Of a stretch of 64,000 nt of DNA, positions 52,080-61,813 are shown piece after piece. The notes beneath the pieces were generated by a model. The model did not search any database. It saw only the letters and a program-made list of their open reading frames with translations, and had not been told where the DNA came from. The stretch covers positions 1,116,001-1,180,000 of the forward strand of contig NZ_JACNMJ010000001.1 of assembly GCF_014526325.1 (NCBI RefSeq). The letters are read 5' to 3'. The position numbers and the translations under genes were made by a program. Source of the stretch: Psychroserpens algicola (GTDB lineage: Bacteria > Bacteroidota > Bacteroidia > Flavobacteriales > Flavobacteriaceae). Positions within the stretch are counted from its first letter, which is position 1. Every line of letters starts with the position of its first letter.

Positions 52080-55000
52080 ATGCTAAATAAAAGCATCAAA
52101 TTTTTAATAGAAAACAAACTCGTAGCAGTTCTGCTACTCGTCCTTTTTGTTGGATGGGGAACTGTAAACGCACCATTTAATTGGGATACAGGATTTTTGC
52201 CAAGCAACCCTGTAGCGGTTGACGCCATTCCAGATATTGGAGAAAACCAACAAATTGTATTCACAAAGTGGGATGGTCGTTCGCCACAAGATATAGAAGA
52301 CCAAATCACTTATCCATTAACGACTTCTTTACTCGGTATTCCAGGAGTAAAAACCATTCGTAGTTCTTCTATGTTTGGGTTTTCAAGTATCTATATCATT
52401 TTTGAAGAAGATATAGAATTCTATTGGAGTCGCAGTCGTATTCTAGAAAAACTCAATTCATTACCAAGTGGATTATTACCAGAAGGTGTTAATCCTGCAT
52501 TGGGACCAGATGCGACAGGTTTGGGACAAATATTTTGGTACACTCTTGAAGGTAGAGATGAAAATGGAAATGTTACTGGTGGTTGGGATTTACACGAACT
52601 GCGTAGCATTCAAGATTACTATGTGAAATATGCTTTAACTACTGCAAGCGGTGTTTCTGAAGTCGCTTCCATTGGTGGTTATGTACAGGAGTATCAGGTG
52701 GATGTCAATCCAGAGCTGATGCGTCAATATAACATTAGTTTAAACCAGATTGTAAAAGCGGTTAAAAGTAGTAATCAAGATATTGGTGCGCAGACTATAG
52801 AAATTAATCAAGCTGAATATTTAGTACGTGGTTTGGGTTATGTGAAATCTGTTGAAGATATTGAAAATGCTGTAGTTACTTCAGAGAATTTTACTTCAAT
52901 TAAGATTAAAGACATTGGTAAAGTATCATTAGGTCCAGCAACACGAAGAGGTTTATTGGATAAAGAAGGTGCGGAAGTCGTTGGTGGTGTTGTAGTGGCA
53001 CGATATGGTGCAAATCCAATGGAAGTCATTAATAATGTAAAGGCGCAAATTGAGGAGCTGAAAGGCGGATTACCTTCAAAGGTATTGGCAGATGGACGAA
53101 CATCTCAATTAACTGTTGTTCCTTTCTATGATCGTACCGAGCTTATTGAAGAAACATTAGACACGCTTAATGAAGCGTTGACACTAGAAATATTAATTAC
53201 CATTTTGGTTATTATTGTTATGGTTTTCAATTTAAGAGCTTCTATTTTAATTTCTGGATTGTTGCCTGTTGCAGTATTAATGGTATTTGTTACCATGAAA
53301 CTGTTTAACGTAGATGCCAATATTGTAGCACTTTCTGGTATTGCTATTGCAATTGGAACTATGGTAGATGTAGGCGTCATTCTCGCAGAAAATATGATTC
53401 GCCATCTCGATGATGACAAATTACGATTACGAGAAGATGGCACAGAGTTAACTACGAATGAAGTAGTTTATAATGCGACTGCCGAAGTTTCTGGAGCAAT
53501 TTTAACTGCGGTATTAACTACAATTATAAGCTTTGTTCCTGTATTTACAATGATTGGTGCAGAAGGAAAATTGTTTAGACCATTAGCATTTACCAAAACG
53601 ATGGCGTTATCAGCATCTTTGGTTATTGCCTTATTCCTAATCCCACCATTAGCAGCTTATTTATTCAGAAAAACATCATTTAAAAAGTCATTTAAATACA
53701 TCATAAATGGTGCTTTAATAATTGCTGGAATAGCAATTATGGTTACTGGATATTGGTTAGGGATTATTTTAATTGCTTTTGGTATTACAGGTTTACTTGG
53801 AGTTTTGGGTAAACTAAATAAGAAAAACAGCAATCTTGTAAATATTATTATTTCGTGTACTGCCATTATTTTTTTACTTGCCGAATATTGGAGACCACTA
53901 GGCTTTGACAGAAGTATTTTAGTCAATCTTATTTTTGTAGCTATTATTTGCTTCGGAATTTTAGGAATATTTTCAATTTTTAGAAGTTATTATGGACAGA
54001 TTTTAAACTGGGCTTTAGCAAACAAACTTTTGTTTTTAATTATTCCAGCAACTGTGCTTGTTTCTGGAGGATGGATTATGAACAATACAGGAAAAGAATT
54101 TATGCCATCTTTAAACGAAGGCTCTTTTCTATTAATGCCAACCTCATTACCACATTCAGGTGTTGAGGAAAATAAACGTGTGCTTCAGCAATTAGATATG
54201 GCTGTAGCCACCATTCCAGAAATTGAAACCGTAGTAGGAAAGTCTGGTAGAACAGAATCTGCATTAGATCCTGCACCTTTATCTATGTACGAAAACATGA
54301 TTCAGTATAAGTCTGAATACATGCGTAACTCAAAAGGAAAAAGACAACGTTACAAAGTAAATGACGATGGTGCTTTTGAGTTGAAAGATGGAACATTTAT
54401 CGCCAATCCTAATAATTCCGAAAATGTTGTTTTTACAAAAGTTAGACATGCTCAACTTATCGAAGATAATGATGGCGAATTCTATCGTAATTGGCGACCA
54501 GAAATTAATAGTCCTGATGATATTTGGAATGAAATAGTTAGAGTTACCAAATTACCAGGAGTTACTTCTGCACCTAAATTACAACCGATAGAAACCAGAT
54601 TGGTAATGCTTCAAACAGGAATGCGTGCACCAATGGGAATAAAAGTAAAAGGACAAGATTTAAAACAAATTGAAGCGTTTGGATTGCAGCTAGAAACCAT
54701 TCTTAAACAAGCAGAAGGTGTAAAAGAGCAAGCTGTTTTTGCAGATAGAATTGTAGGGAAACCTTATTTACTTATTGATATTGATAGAGAAAAAATAGCA
54801 CGTTATGGTGTATCTATAGAAGATGTACAAAGTGTGCTGAAAGTAGCAATTGGCGGTATGGCTATTACTCAAACTGTAGAAGGAAGAGAACGCTATGCTG
54901 TTAGAGTGCGATACCCTAGAGAGCTACGAGGTAATCCAGAAGATATAAAAGGCATCTATATTCCTGTTGAAAAAGGAAGTCCTATTCCATTAAGTGAATT

Positions 55001-55808
55001 AGCGACGATTCGGTATGAGCAAGGTCCACAAGTCATAAAAAGTGAAGACACCTTTTTAGTTGGCTATGTGTTGTTTGATAAATTAGATGGGTTTGCAGAA
55101 GTTGATGTTGTTGAAAATGCGCAAGCTTTATTTCAACAGAAAATAGATTCAGGAGAATTATCTGTTCCAAAGGGCATCAGCTATAAATTTACAGGCACTT
55201 ATGAAAATCAGTTACGAGCAGAAAAAACGCTTTCTGTTGTCGTTCCATTAGCACTTGCTATTATTTTCTTGATTCTATATTTCCAATTCAAATCTGTTAC
55301 TACGTCACTCATGGTTTTTACAGGAATAACAGTTGCTTTTGCAGGTGGTTTTATAATGATATGGTTATACGGTCAAGATTGGTTTTTCAATTTTAGTTTG
55401 TTTGGAGAGAATATGCGAGACCTTTTCAATATGAAAACCATCAATTTAAGTGTGGCGGTTTGGGTAGGTTTCATAGCCCTATTCGGTATTGCAACAGATG
55501 ATGGTGTCGTTATGGCAACATACCTCACGCAAACTTTTGAGCGTGAAAAACCTTTGGATAAAAAGAGCATAAGAACTTCCGCTTTACAAGCAGCCGAAAA
55601 ACGTATTCGTCCGTGTTTAATGACTACTGTAACTACCATTTTGGCGCTGTTACCAGTATTGACATCCACAGGAAAAGGAAGTGATATTATGATCCCTATG
55701 GCAATTCCAATATTTGGAGGCATGGTTATAGACATTACCTCTTATTTTATTGTACCAGTATTATATAGCTGGAGAGAAGAGTTTAAATTGAAAAGAGCAA
55801 ACAAATGA
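52080..55808 (+). CDS. cusA: CusA/CzcA-type heavy-metal efflux RND pump
   Basis: 1242 residues, longer than the usual about 1050. Conserved: AVDAIPDIGENQ, FTKWDGRSPQDIEDQITYPL, TM4 motif GIAIAIGTMVDVGVILAEN (acidic residues near 428), VEGRERYAVRVRYPREL and GTYENQLRAE. It exports copper or silver through the cell envelope with an adaptor and an outer-membrane channel. The extra length is an added membrane stretch near residues 530-640 and a charged insert near 745-800. The TolC-like gene overlaps its stop by 4 nt. Confidence 0.94.
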   Translation: MLNKSIKFLIENKLVAVLLLVLFVGWGTVNAPFNWDTGFLPSNPVAVDAIPDIGENQQIVFTKWDGRSPQDIEDQITYPLTTSLLGIPGVKTIRSSSMFGFSSIYIIFEEDIEFYWSRSRILEKLNSLPSGLLPEGVNPALGPDATGLGQIFWYTLEGRDENGNVTGGWDLHELRSIQDYYVKYALTTASGVSEVASIGGYVQEYQVDVNPELMRQYNISLNQIVKAVKSSNQDIGAQTIEINQAEYLVRGLGYVKSVEDIENAVVTSENFTSIKIKDIGKVSLGPATRRGLLDKEGAEVVGGVVVARYGANPMEVINNVKAQIEELKGGLPSKVLADGRTSQLTVVPFYDRTELIEETLDTLNEALTLEILITILVIIVMVFNLRASILISGLLPVAVLMVFVTMKLFNVDANIVALSGIAIAIGTMVDVGVILAENMIRHLDDDKLRLREDGTELTTNEVVYNATAEVSGAILTAVLTTIISFVPVFTMIGAEGKLFRPLAFTKTMALSASLVIALFLIPPLAAYLFRKTSFKKSFKYIINGALIIAGIAIMVTGYWLGIILIAFGITGLLGVLGKLNKKNSNLVNIIISCTAIIFLLAEYWRPLGFDRSILVNLIFVAIICFGILGIFSIFRSYYGQILNWALANKLLFLIIPATVLVSGGWIMNNTGKEFMPSLNEGSFLLMPTSLPHSGVEENKRVLQQLDMAVATIPEIETVVGKSGRTESALDPAPLSMYENMIQYKSEYMRNSKGKRQRYKVNDDGAFELKDGTFIANPNNSENVVFTKVRHAQLIEDNDGEFYRNWRPEINSPDDIWNEIVRVTKLPGVTSAPKLQPIETRLVMLQTGMRAPMGIKVKGQDLKQIEAFGLQLETILKQAEGVKEQAVFADRIVGKPYLLIDIDREKIARYGVSIEDVQSVLKVAIGGMAITQTVEGRERYAVRVRYPRELRGNPEDIKGIYIPVEKGSPIPLSELATIRYEQGPQVIKSEDTFLVGYVLFDKLDGFAEVDVVENAQALFQQKIDSGELSVPKGISYKFTGTYENQLRAEKTLSVVVPLALAIIFLILYFQFKSVTTSLMVFTGITVAFAGGFIMIWLYGQDWFFNFSLFGENMRDLFNMKTINLSVAVWVGFIALFGIATDDGVVMATYLTQTFEREKPLDKKSIRTSALQAAEKRIRPCLMTTVTTILALLPVLTSTGKGSDIMIPMAIPIFGGMVIDITSYFIVPVLYSWREEFKLKRANK

Positions 55809-57022
55809 AAAGAATAATTTATATACTCATAGGTTTATTAACTTTTAGTGTCTCTAATGCACAGCAATTAGAAACACTTATTAATGAAGCTCTAACTAAT
55901 AATCCTGAAATTCAAAAATTTGAATTGCAATACAAAAGAGCTTCTGAAAAAGTAAATGAAGTCAATACCATTCCTAATACCGAATTTGGCGTGGGTTACT
56001 TCGTAAGCGAACCAGAAACCCGAACAGGAGCACAACGCTTTAAAGTATCGGCTAAACAAATGTTACCGTGGTTTGGTACAATTGCTTCACGAGAAAATTA
56101 TGTGAGTTCATTGGCTGATGCAAAATATGAAGACATTGTTATTGCAAAGCGAAAATTGATGGCTTCTGTATCACAATCCTATTATAATCTTTACGCTAAT
56201 AAAGCAAAACAAGAGGTTTTAAGCGAGAATATTAAACTATTGGAAACCTACGAAACGTTAGCATTAACCTCGGTTGAAGTTGGCAAAGCTTCAGCTGTAG
56301 ATGTATTGCGATTGCAAATGCGTCAAAATGAAATGCAACAACTAAAAGATGTTTTAAGTCAACAGTTTTTAGCGGAACAAACGAATTTGAATAATCTTTT
56401 GAACAGGAAAAATGATACTGCTGTTACTGTGGTAGATAGTTTAATGATGCCTTCAGAAGACTTTGAAATTAATTCTGAAAATTTAGCATTACATCCTGAA
56501 TTACTAAAATTCGATAAACTTTATCAGTCGGTAGAGCAATCCGAATTATTAAACCAAAAAGAAAGCAGTCCTATGATTGGTTTTGGCTTAGACTATATCA
56601 ATGTTTCCGAAAGACCTGATATGAATTTCTCGGATAACGGTAAAGATATTGTAATGCCAATGGTTTCGGTGTCAATCCCAATTTTTAATAAAAAATATAA
56701 ATCTCAAACCAAGCAAAATGAGTTGCAACAGCAAGAAATAACAGCTCAAAAACAAGAACGATTAAACACTTTGGAAACGCTTTTAAGCAAGGCGATTAAT
56801 GAACGTATTTCTGCAAGAATAAGTTATAAGACTCAAACCAAGAACCTAAAACAAGCTAAAGATGCAGAGGACATTTTAATCAAAAGCTACGAAACAGGAA
56901 CGATTGATTTTAATGATGTTTTGGATATTCAAGAACTACAATTAAAGTTTCAAATGAACCAGATTGAATCTGTGAGGACCTACTATGTTCAGAGTACTAT
57001 AATTAATTATTTAATACAATAA
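55805..57022 (+). CDS. TolC-type outer-membrane efflux channel
   Basis: 405 residues. Signal peptide ends near SNAQ. Two OEP repeats are visible: LINEALTNNPEIQKFELQYK and the second half near ALHPELLKFDKLYQSVEQSE. Conserved LEVGKASAVDVLRLQ-type helix (SVEVGKASAVDVLRLQMRQ). It is the channel partner of the RND pump. The start overlaps the cusA stop (ATGA). Confidence 0.92.
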   Translation: MKRIIYILIGLLTFSVSNAQQLETLINEALTNNPEIQKFELQYKRASEKVNEVNTIPNTEFGVGYFVSEPETRTGAQRFKVSAKQMLPWFGTIASRENYVSSLADAKYEDIVIAKRKLMASVSQSYYNLYANKAKQEVLSENIKLLETYETLALTSVEVGKASAVDVLRLQMRQNEMQQLKDVLSQQFLAEQTNLNNLLNRKNDTAVTVVDSLMMPSEDFEINSENLALHPELLKFDKLYQSVEQSELLNQKESSPMIGFGLDYINVSERPDMNFSDNGKDIVMPMVSVSIPIFNKKYKSQTKQNELQQQEITAQKQERLNTLETLLSKAINERISARISYKTQTKNLKQAKDAEDILIKSYETGTIDFNDVLDIQELQLKFQMNQIESVRTYYVQSTIINYLIQ

Positions 57023-57025
57023 GCA

Positions 57026-57751
57026 ATGAAAAGATTAACATATATAATCGTATTAGTGTTTTTTACAATTGCCTTTTTGTCTTGTCGAGATAAAGAAAGT
57101 AAAACTCTTTCAACAGAAGTAAAACATTCAGGTGCTTTACGAACAATAATGTCTGGTAATATTCAATCTGTAATCAGTTTAGACACACTTTCAAAAATGA
57201 AAAACCTTTACGCTCTTGGTGCTGTGGATAACCTCAAGGGCGAAATTCAAATATTTGATAGTCAACCAAGTAACAGTTTTGTGGTTGATAGTAGTTTACA
57301 GATTAAAGATTCTTACAACCTAAAAGCATCTCTATTAGTATATGCAGAAATTGAAGCGTGGGATTCTTTTCAAATTGAGAATAGTAAAACAAAAAGTGAT
57401 TTAGAAAAGCAAATTTTTGAAATAGCTACAGCTAATGGAACAGACACAGAAAAATCATTTCCTTTCCTTTTAGAAGGTACTATCGCTTCTATAGATTGGC
57501 ACGTTATAAATTGGAAAGATGACGATAGTATACATAATCATAAAAAGCATAAAGAGTCTGGTTTAAATGGAACTTTACAAAATCAAGGAGTTCAAATTAT
57601 TGGGTTCTATTCTACAAAACATAAAGCAATTTTTACTCATCATACTACTAATATGCATATGCATTTTAAAACCAATGATGGTGCTGTTGCAGGCCATATT
57701 GATGACTTATTATTAGATAATTCAATAACACTAAGATTACCAAAGCGATGA
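57026..57751 (+). CDS. Acetolactate-decarboxylase-like lipoprotein
   Basis: 241 residues. Lipobox FLSC puts the lipid on Cys 20. The rest resembles acetolactate decarboxylase: LYALGAVDNLKGEIQIFDSQ, LEGTIASIDWHVINWK and the metal triad region TNMHMHFKTNDGAVAGHIDD, that is HxH then H 11 residues on, as in the zinc site of the enzyme. The catalytic Arg region (KTRTVPKQ in ALDC) is replaced. It ends 4 nt into the multicopper oxidase frame. In this operon a metal-binding role is more likely than acetoin synthesis. Confidence 0.65.
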   Translation: MKRLTYIIVLVFFTIAFLSCRDKESKTLSTEVKHSGALRTIMSGNIQSVISLDTLSKMKNLYALGAVDNLKGEIQIFDSQPSNSFVVDSSLQIKDSYNLKASLLVYAEIEAWDSFQIENSKTKSDLEKQIFEIATANGTDTEKSFPFLLEGTIASIDWHVINWKDDDSIHNHKKHKESGLNGTLQNQGVQIIGFYSTKHKAIFTHHTTNMHMHFKTNDGAVAGHIDDLLLDNSITLRLPKR

Positions 57752-60081
57752 AAACATTAAACACAATACTTCTTTTATTCCTAACGTCAATCGTATTTGC
57801 CCAAGTAGGAACAAATGGCGAGGACAGAAACGAAGAAGGAAGGAATATAAAAGAATATAACCTCACTATAGAGGAAAATGAAATGACACTTGCTGATGTA
57901 ACTGCAAAAGGTATGACTATCAATGGTAGTATTCCTGGGCCAGTTTTAGAATTTAATGAAGGAGACCTTGCTATTATTAATGTTACCAACAAAATGGATG
58001 AAGAAACTTCTGTGCATTGGCACGGATTAATACTTCCTAATTTTTATGATGGTGTGCCTTATTTAACAACGCCGCCTATAAAACCAGGTACAACATTTCA
58101 ATATAGAATCCCTATCAACCAATCTGGTACGTATTGGTATCATTCCCATACAATGTTACAAGAGCAGAAAGGTGTGTATGGCTCAATTGTTATTCATCCT
58201 AAAGAAAAAACCTTGGACTACGACACAGATTTAGTTGTGGTGCTGTCAGATTGGACAAATGAAAAGCCAATGAATGTGCTTCGTAATCTTAAACGAGGTA
58301 ACGAATGGTATCAAATTAAAAAAGGAACAGCTGTACCATTAAGTAGAGTTGTAAAAGAAGGTGCATTGGGCGCGCAATTTAAGTTTTGGCGCGATAGAAT
58401 GGAAGGCGCAGATATTGCTGATATTTATTACCCAGCTTTTCTGTCTAATGGTAAAAAGCTTGCTGAATATCCAGAGTTTAAATCTGGAGAAAAAGTAAGA
58501 ATTCGCTTTATTAATGCTTCTGCCTCATCTTATTATTGGATGGATTTTGGAGCAGGCAATCCTACAATCGTTTCAAGCGATGGTGTTGATGTAACACCAG
58601 TTAATAAAAGCAGGTTTCTCTTTGGTATAGCGGAAACCTATGACGTAATAGTTACTATTCCAGATGGTGCACTGGAAGTTACAGCAACAGCACAAGATGG
58701 CTCTGGTAACACATCAATTCGTTTAGGAAGTGGCAAACTTTTTCCTGCAACTGTAATAGACAGACCAGACAAAGTTGACATGATGAAGCAAATGGCTAAA
58801 ATGGACATGAAAATGGGAGCGCCTGCAATGGCAGGTAGTCAAAAGAAAAACACGCCTGAAGCTTTAATGAAAAGGTATGGTATGCAGATGGATATGAAAG
58901 ATGGCAAGATGAATATGGATATGAATAATAAGATGTCAATGAATGGTGGTAAGATGGATAACCAAACGAGTATGAAGATGAAAATGAATGATACGATGAA
59001 AATGGATGACCATATGAAACATAATATGTTTATAATGCCCAAAGACAGTACATTGTTTAATTACAATACACGTAAAACATATTTCAACTATGATTTTTTA
59101 AAGGCAAAAGAAAGTACAGAGTTTAAAAAAGACGTTTCTGTAAACGAACTATTGCTTAATCTAACAGGCAATATGCAACGTTATGTGTGGAGTATTAATG
59201 GTGTACCATTATCAGAAACCGATAAGATTAAAATTAAAGGTGGTGAGGTTACCAGAATAACCTTAAATAACTTAACAATGATGCACCATCCAATGCATCT
59301 TCATGGTCATTATTTTAGGGTTATTAATGAAAATGGAGAACGTTCGCCTTTAAAACATACGGTCAATGTGCCACCTATGCAAAAAGTGGTTATTGAATTT
59401 TATAACGAAGAATATGGTGATTGGTTTTTTCATTGTCACGTATTATATCATATGATGGGTGGAATGGCAAGAGTATTTAGTTATGATACACCAAGGGATG
59501 AAAGAATGGAAGCCTATCCAGTTCAAAAATTAATTGATGAAACAGACCATTATTATTCTTGGGGAATGGCACGCGCAGGTTCAAATTTCACAGAATTAAA
59601 CCTTATGTCTAGTAACATTAGAAATGAATTTGGCTTGCGTGCCGAATTTGACTATGACCAAAATGCTGAAGTAGAAGTAAATTACAACCGATACTTAAAT
59701 GATTGGGTGCGCGTGTATGCAGGTGTAAACACCGAAACATCAACACCAAATTCTTTTGATACATTTAATACCGTAGGATTAGTTGGTGTTAAATATTTTA
59801 CACCCTATAGATTTAATGTAGATGTGAGTATGGACCATCAATTGCGTCCAAGAATCCGTTTAGATAGAGAACTTTTGCTTTTTCCAAGACTTTTTATAGA
59901 AGGCGAATATGAATACAGAGCAGACTTTGGTTGGGTTAATGATTTAGAAAATAATAATTCATACGAAGGTGAAACACAATGGTTGGTTGGAGCCTCCTAT
60001 ATTCTGTCACGAAATATTTCAATCCAAGGCAACTACAATAACCGATATGGTTGGGGTGGCGGACTTTTGGTAAGATTTTAA
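57748..60081 (+). CDS. Multicopper oxidase fused to a CopB-like outer-membrane barrel
   Basis: 777 residues. Signal peptide ends near VFAQ. Three cupredoxin domains span about 35-610 with copper ligands SVHWHGLILP, TYWYHSHTM, MHHPMHLHGHYF and WFFHCHVLYHMMGG. A Met-rich insert (about 350-430) resembles the Cu-binding stretch of CopA. After residue 610 the last about 165 residues are alternating strands (FGLRAEFDYDQNAEVEVNYN, TPYRFNVDVSMDHQLRPRIR and SIQGNYNNRYGWGGG) that resemble CopB. The enzyme oxidises Cu(I) in the periplasm. Confidence 0.88.
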   Translation: MKTLNTILLLFLTSIVFAQVGTNGEDRNEEGRNIKEYNLTIEENEMTLADVTAKGMTINGSIPGPVLEFNEGDLAIINVTNKMDEETSVHWHGLILPNFYDGVPYLTTPPIKPGTTFQYRIPINQSGTYWYHSHTMLQEQKGVYGSIVIHPKEKTLDYDTDLVVVLSDWTNEKPMNVLRNLKRGNEWYQIKKGTAVPLSRVVKEGALGAQFKFWRDRMEGADIADIYYPAFLSNGKKLAEYPEFKSGEKVRIRFINASASSYYWMDFGAGNPTIVSSDGVDVTPVNKSRFLFGIAETYDVIVTIPDGALEVTATAQDGSGNTSIRLGSGKLFPATVIDRPDKVDMMKQMAKMDMKMGAPAMAGSQKKNTPEALMKRYGMQMDMKDGKMNMDMNNKMSMNGGKMDNQTSMKMKMNDTMKMDDHMKHNMFIMPKDSTLFNYNTRKTYFNYDFLKAKESTEFKKDVSVNELLLNLTGNMQRYVWSINGVPLSETDKIKIKGGEVTRITLNNLTMMHHPMHLHGHYFRVINENGERSPLKHTVNVPPMQKVVIEFYNEEYGDWFFHCHVLYHMMGGMARVFSYDTPRDERMEAYPVQKLIDETDHYYSWGMARAGSNFTELNLMSSNIRNEFGLRAEFDYDQNAEVEVNYNRYLNDWVRVYAGVNTETSTPNSFDTFNTVGLVGVKYFTPYRFNVDVSMDHQLRPRIRLDRELLLFPRLFIEGEYEYRADFGWVNDLENNNSYEGETQWLVGASYILSRNISIQGNYNNRYGWGGGLLVRF

Positions 60082-60113
60082 ACAATAAACATTAATAAAT
60101 AAATAACAAAACA

Positions 60114-60722
60114 ATGAAAAATTTAAAAGTAATAACAGGAATTTTAGCAATGACATTTTTAACATTAACGGCAATGTCGTGTAAAGACGCAAAAAAAGAA
60201 CAAAACAACGATGAAGGTCATAATACAGAAATGAATCACGACAATAGTGATGGTCATCACGATAGTGACAAAAAAGAAATGGCAATGAATAGCAATCAAG
60301 ACGGAAATGCAGAAATGATACTTAAAGATTATTTTAATCTAAAAGATGCTTTAGTTTCTGATGATGAAGCAAAAGCAAAAGAATTTGGCGCAGTATTGAA
60401 AAAAAGTTTAGAAAATTTAGATGTTTCTAAATATACAGAGGAGCAACAAACAGAATTAAAAGAAATTGTTGAAGATGCAATAGAACACGCAGAACATATT
60501 TCAGAAAGTCCAATGGCACATCAAAGAGAACATTTTAAAGTTTTAAGTAAAGATGTTACAGATATGGTTGCTATTACAGGAACAGCAAATACTTTATACG
60601 AGCAATTTTGCCCGATGTACGATAAAGGTAGTGCTTGGTTAAGTAAAAGTGAAGAAGTACGTAACCCTTACTACGGAAGTAAAATGCTAAAATGTGGTAA
60701 AGTACAGAAAGAGATTAACTAA
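60114..60722 (+). CDS. DUF3347 lipoprotein, His/Met-rich
   Basis: 202 residues. Lipobox TLTAMSC. A His- and Met-rich linker (HDNSDGHHDS, MAMNSNQDGNAEM) leads to a DUF3347 domain (about 70-165) with AEMILKDYFNLKDALVSDD. The end QFCPMYDKGSAWLS has CPM, a possible metal ligand. The domain is seen beside Cus-type pumps in Bacteroidota; likely a periplasmic copper-binding protein. Confidence 0.82.
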   Translation: MKNLKVITGILAMTFLTLTAMSCKDAKKEQNNDEGHNTEMNHDNSDGHHDSDKKEMAMNSNQDGNAEMILKDYFNLKDALVSDDEAKAKEFGAVLKKSLENLDVSKYTEEQQTELKEIVEDAIEHAEHISESPMAHQREHFKVLSKDVTDMVAITGTANTLYEQFCPMYDKGSAWLSKSEEVRNPYYGSKMLKCGKVQKEIN

Positions 60723-61178
60723 ATGAAAATTGTTAAAAATATAATGTTGGTTTTATTAGTTGTTTTTGTGGGCATACAATTTATTCCCACAGAAGGCAAC
60801 CAAAGCGATATAGTCCCAAAAACCGATTTTATGTTAGTTAACAACGTTCCAAATGACATTAAAAATAAGTTACAAGTATCTTGTTATGATTGCCATAGTA
60901 ACAACACAAACTACCCTTGGTATAATAAGATACAACCAGTTGCTTGGTTTTTAGAAGACCATATTAAAGAAGGTAAAGCCGAATTGAATTTTAGTGAATG
61001 GGACTCTTTATCAAACCGAAGAAAGGCAAGCAAGCTACGGTCAATTATTAAACAAATTGAAAGTGATAAAATGCCATTGGATAGTTATACATTAATTCAT
61101 AGTGATGCTATTTTAACAGATTCTGAAAAGCAAGAAATAATACAATTTCTAACACAGATAAATGAAAATTTAAATTAA
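60723..61178 (+). CDS. Haem-binding domain protein (CxxCH), exported
   Basis: 151 residues. N-terminal membrane/signal segment (IMLVLLVVFVGIQF). The cytochrome-like site is SCYDCHSNNTNYPWY (CxxCH), followed by VAWFLEDHIKEGKAELNFSEW, as in PF14376 haem-binding proteins. It starts directly after the DUF3347 stop. It could pass electrons or sense redox state near the copper oxidase; this is inferred. Confidence 0.85.
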   Translation: MKIVKNIMLVLLVVFVGIQFIPTEGNQSDIVPKTDFMLVNNVPNDIKNKLQVSCYDCHSNNTNYPWYNKIQPVAWFLEDHIKEGKAELNFSEWDSLSNRRKASKLRSIIKQIESDKMPLDSYTLIHSDAILTDSEKQEIIQFLTQINENLN

Positions 61179-61179
61179 A

Positions 61180-61737
61180 ATGACACACACTTTGTTTATT
61201 AAAAATATGGTCTGTAATCGATGTAAAATGTCAATTCTTAGACTTTTAAATGATGAAGGCATCGAAGTAGAAGCTATTCAACTTGGAAAAATAACAGTTA
61301 AAGAAAATCCAGATAATGATTATTTAAAATTTGAAAAGAATTTAAATGAATTAGGTTTTGAATTGATTAAAGATCCTACAAAGGCATTGGTAGAAAAGAT
61401 TAAGGTGAATCTTATTGAATACATAGAAAAGAATGATACAAATGTTATTCTCGCTAAACTTGAAAGTGAGATGGGTAAGAGCTATTCCATATTGAGTAAA
61501 ACCTTCAGTAAGTCAGAAGGAATAACAATAGAAAAATACTTTATAAACCTAAAAATTGAAAAGGTTAAGGAATATATCCAGTTACAAGAGCTGAATTTTT
61601 CAGAAATAGCTTATAGTCTCAATTATAAAAATAGTAGTCACTTAGCAAAACAGTTTAAGCAGGTCACAGGAATGTCTATGACTGATTTTAAAAACCTACA
61701 AATTGATAACAGAAAACCATTAGACCAAATTGTATAA
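61180..61737 (+). CDS. AraC-type regulator with N-terminal HMA-like domain
   Basis: 185 residues. The first 65 residues look like a heavy-metal-associated domain: LFIKNMVCNRCKMSILRLL carries MVCNRC, a CxxC metal site. The C-terminal 90 residues are an AraC HTH: LKIEKVKEYIQLQELNFSEI and NYKNSSHLAKQFKQVTGMSM. This fusion suggests a copper-responsive activator of the operon. It starts 1 nt after the previous stop. Next gene has its own promoter box. Confidence 0.8.
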   Translation: MTHTLFIKNMVCNRCKMSILRLLNDEGIEVEAIQLGKITVKENPDNDYLKFEKNLNELGFELIKDPTKALVEKIKVNLIEYIEKNDTNVILAKLESEMGKSYSILSKTFSKSEGITIEKYFINLKIEKVKEYIQLQELNFSEIAYSLNYKNSSHLAKQFKQVTGMSMTDFKNLQIDNRKPLDQIV

Positions 61738-61779
61738 ATATTATCCAATATTAGGAAAACTATACTGGCAAGTGAAAGG

Positions 61780-61787
61780 TAGTTTTG
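61780..61787 (+). promoter_or_regulatory. Promoter -7 box TAGTTTTG for the copper ATPase
   Basis: Exact TAnnTTTG match, 26 nt before ATG 61814. The ATPase may thus be expressed from its own promoter. Confidence 0.6.
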
Positions 61788-61813
61788 TGGGTTAACTTTA
61801 AAATATAAAAATA

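Noticed and set aside
58839-59042. 67-codon minus-strand frame in the multicopper oxidase Met-rich part
   Set aside because: Isoleucine-rich reading of the Met-rich repeats on the other strand.
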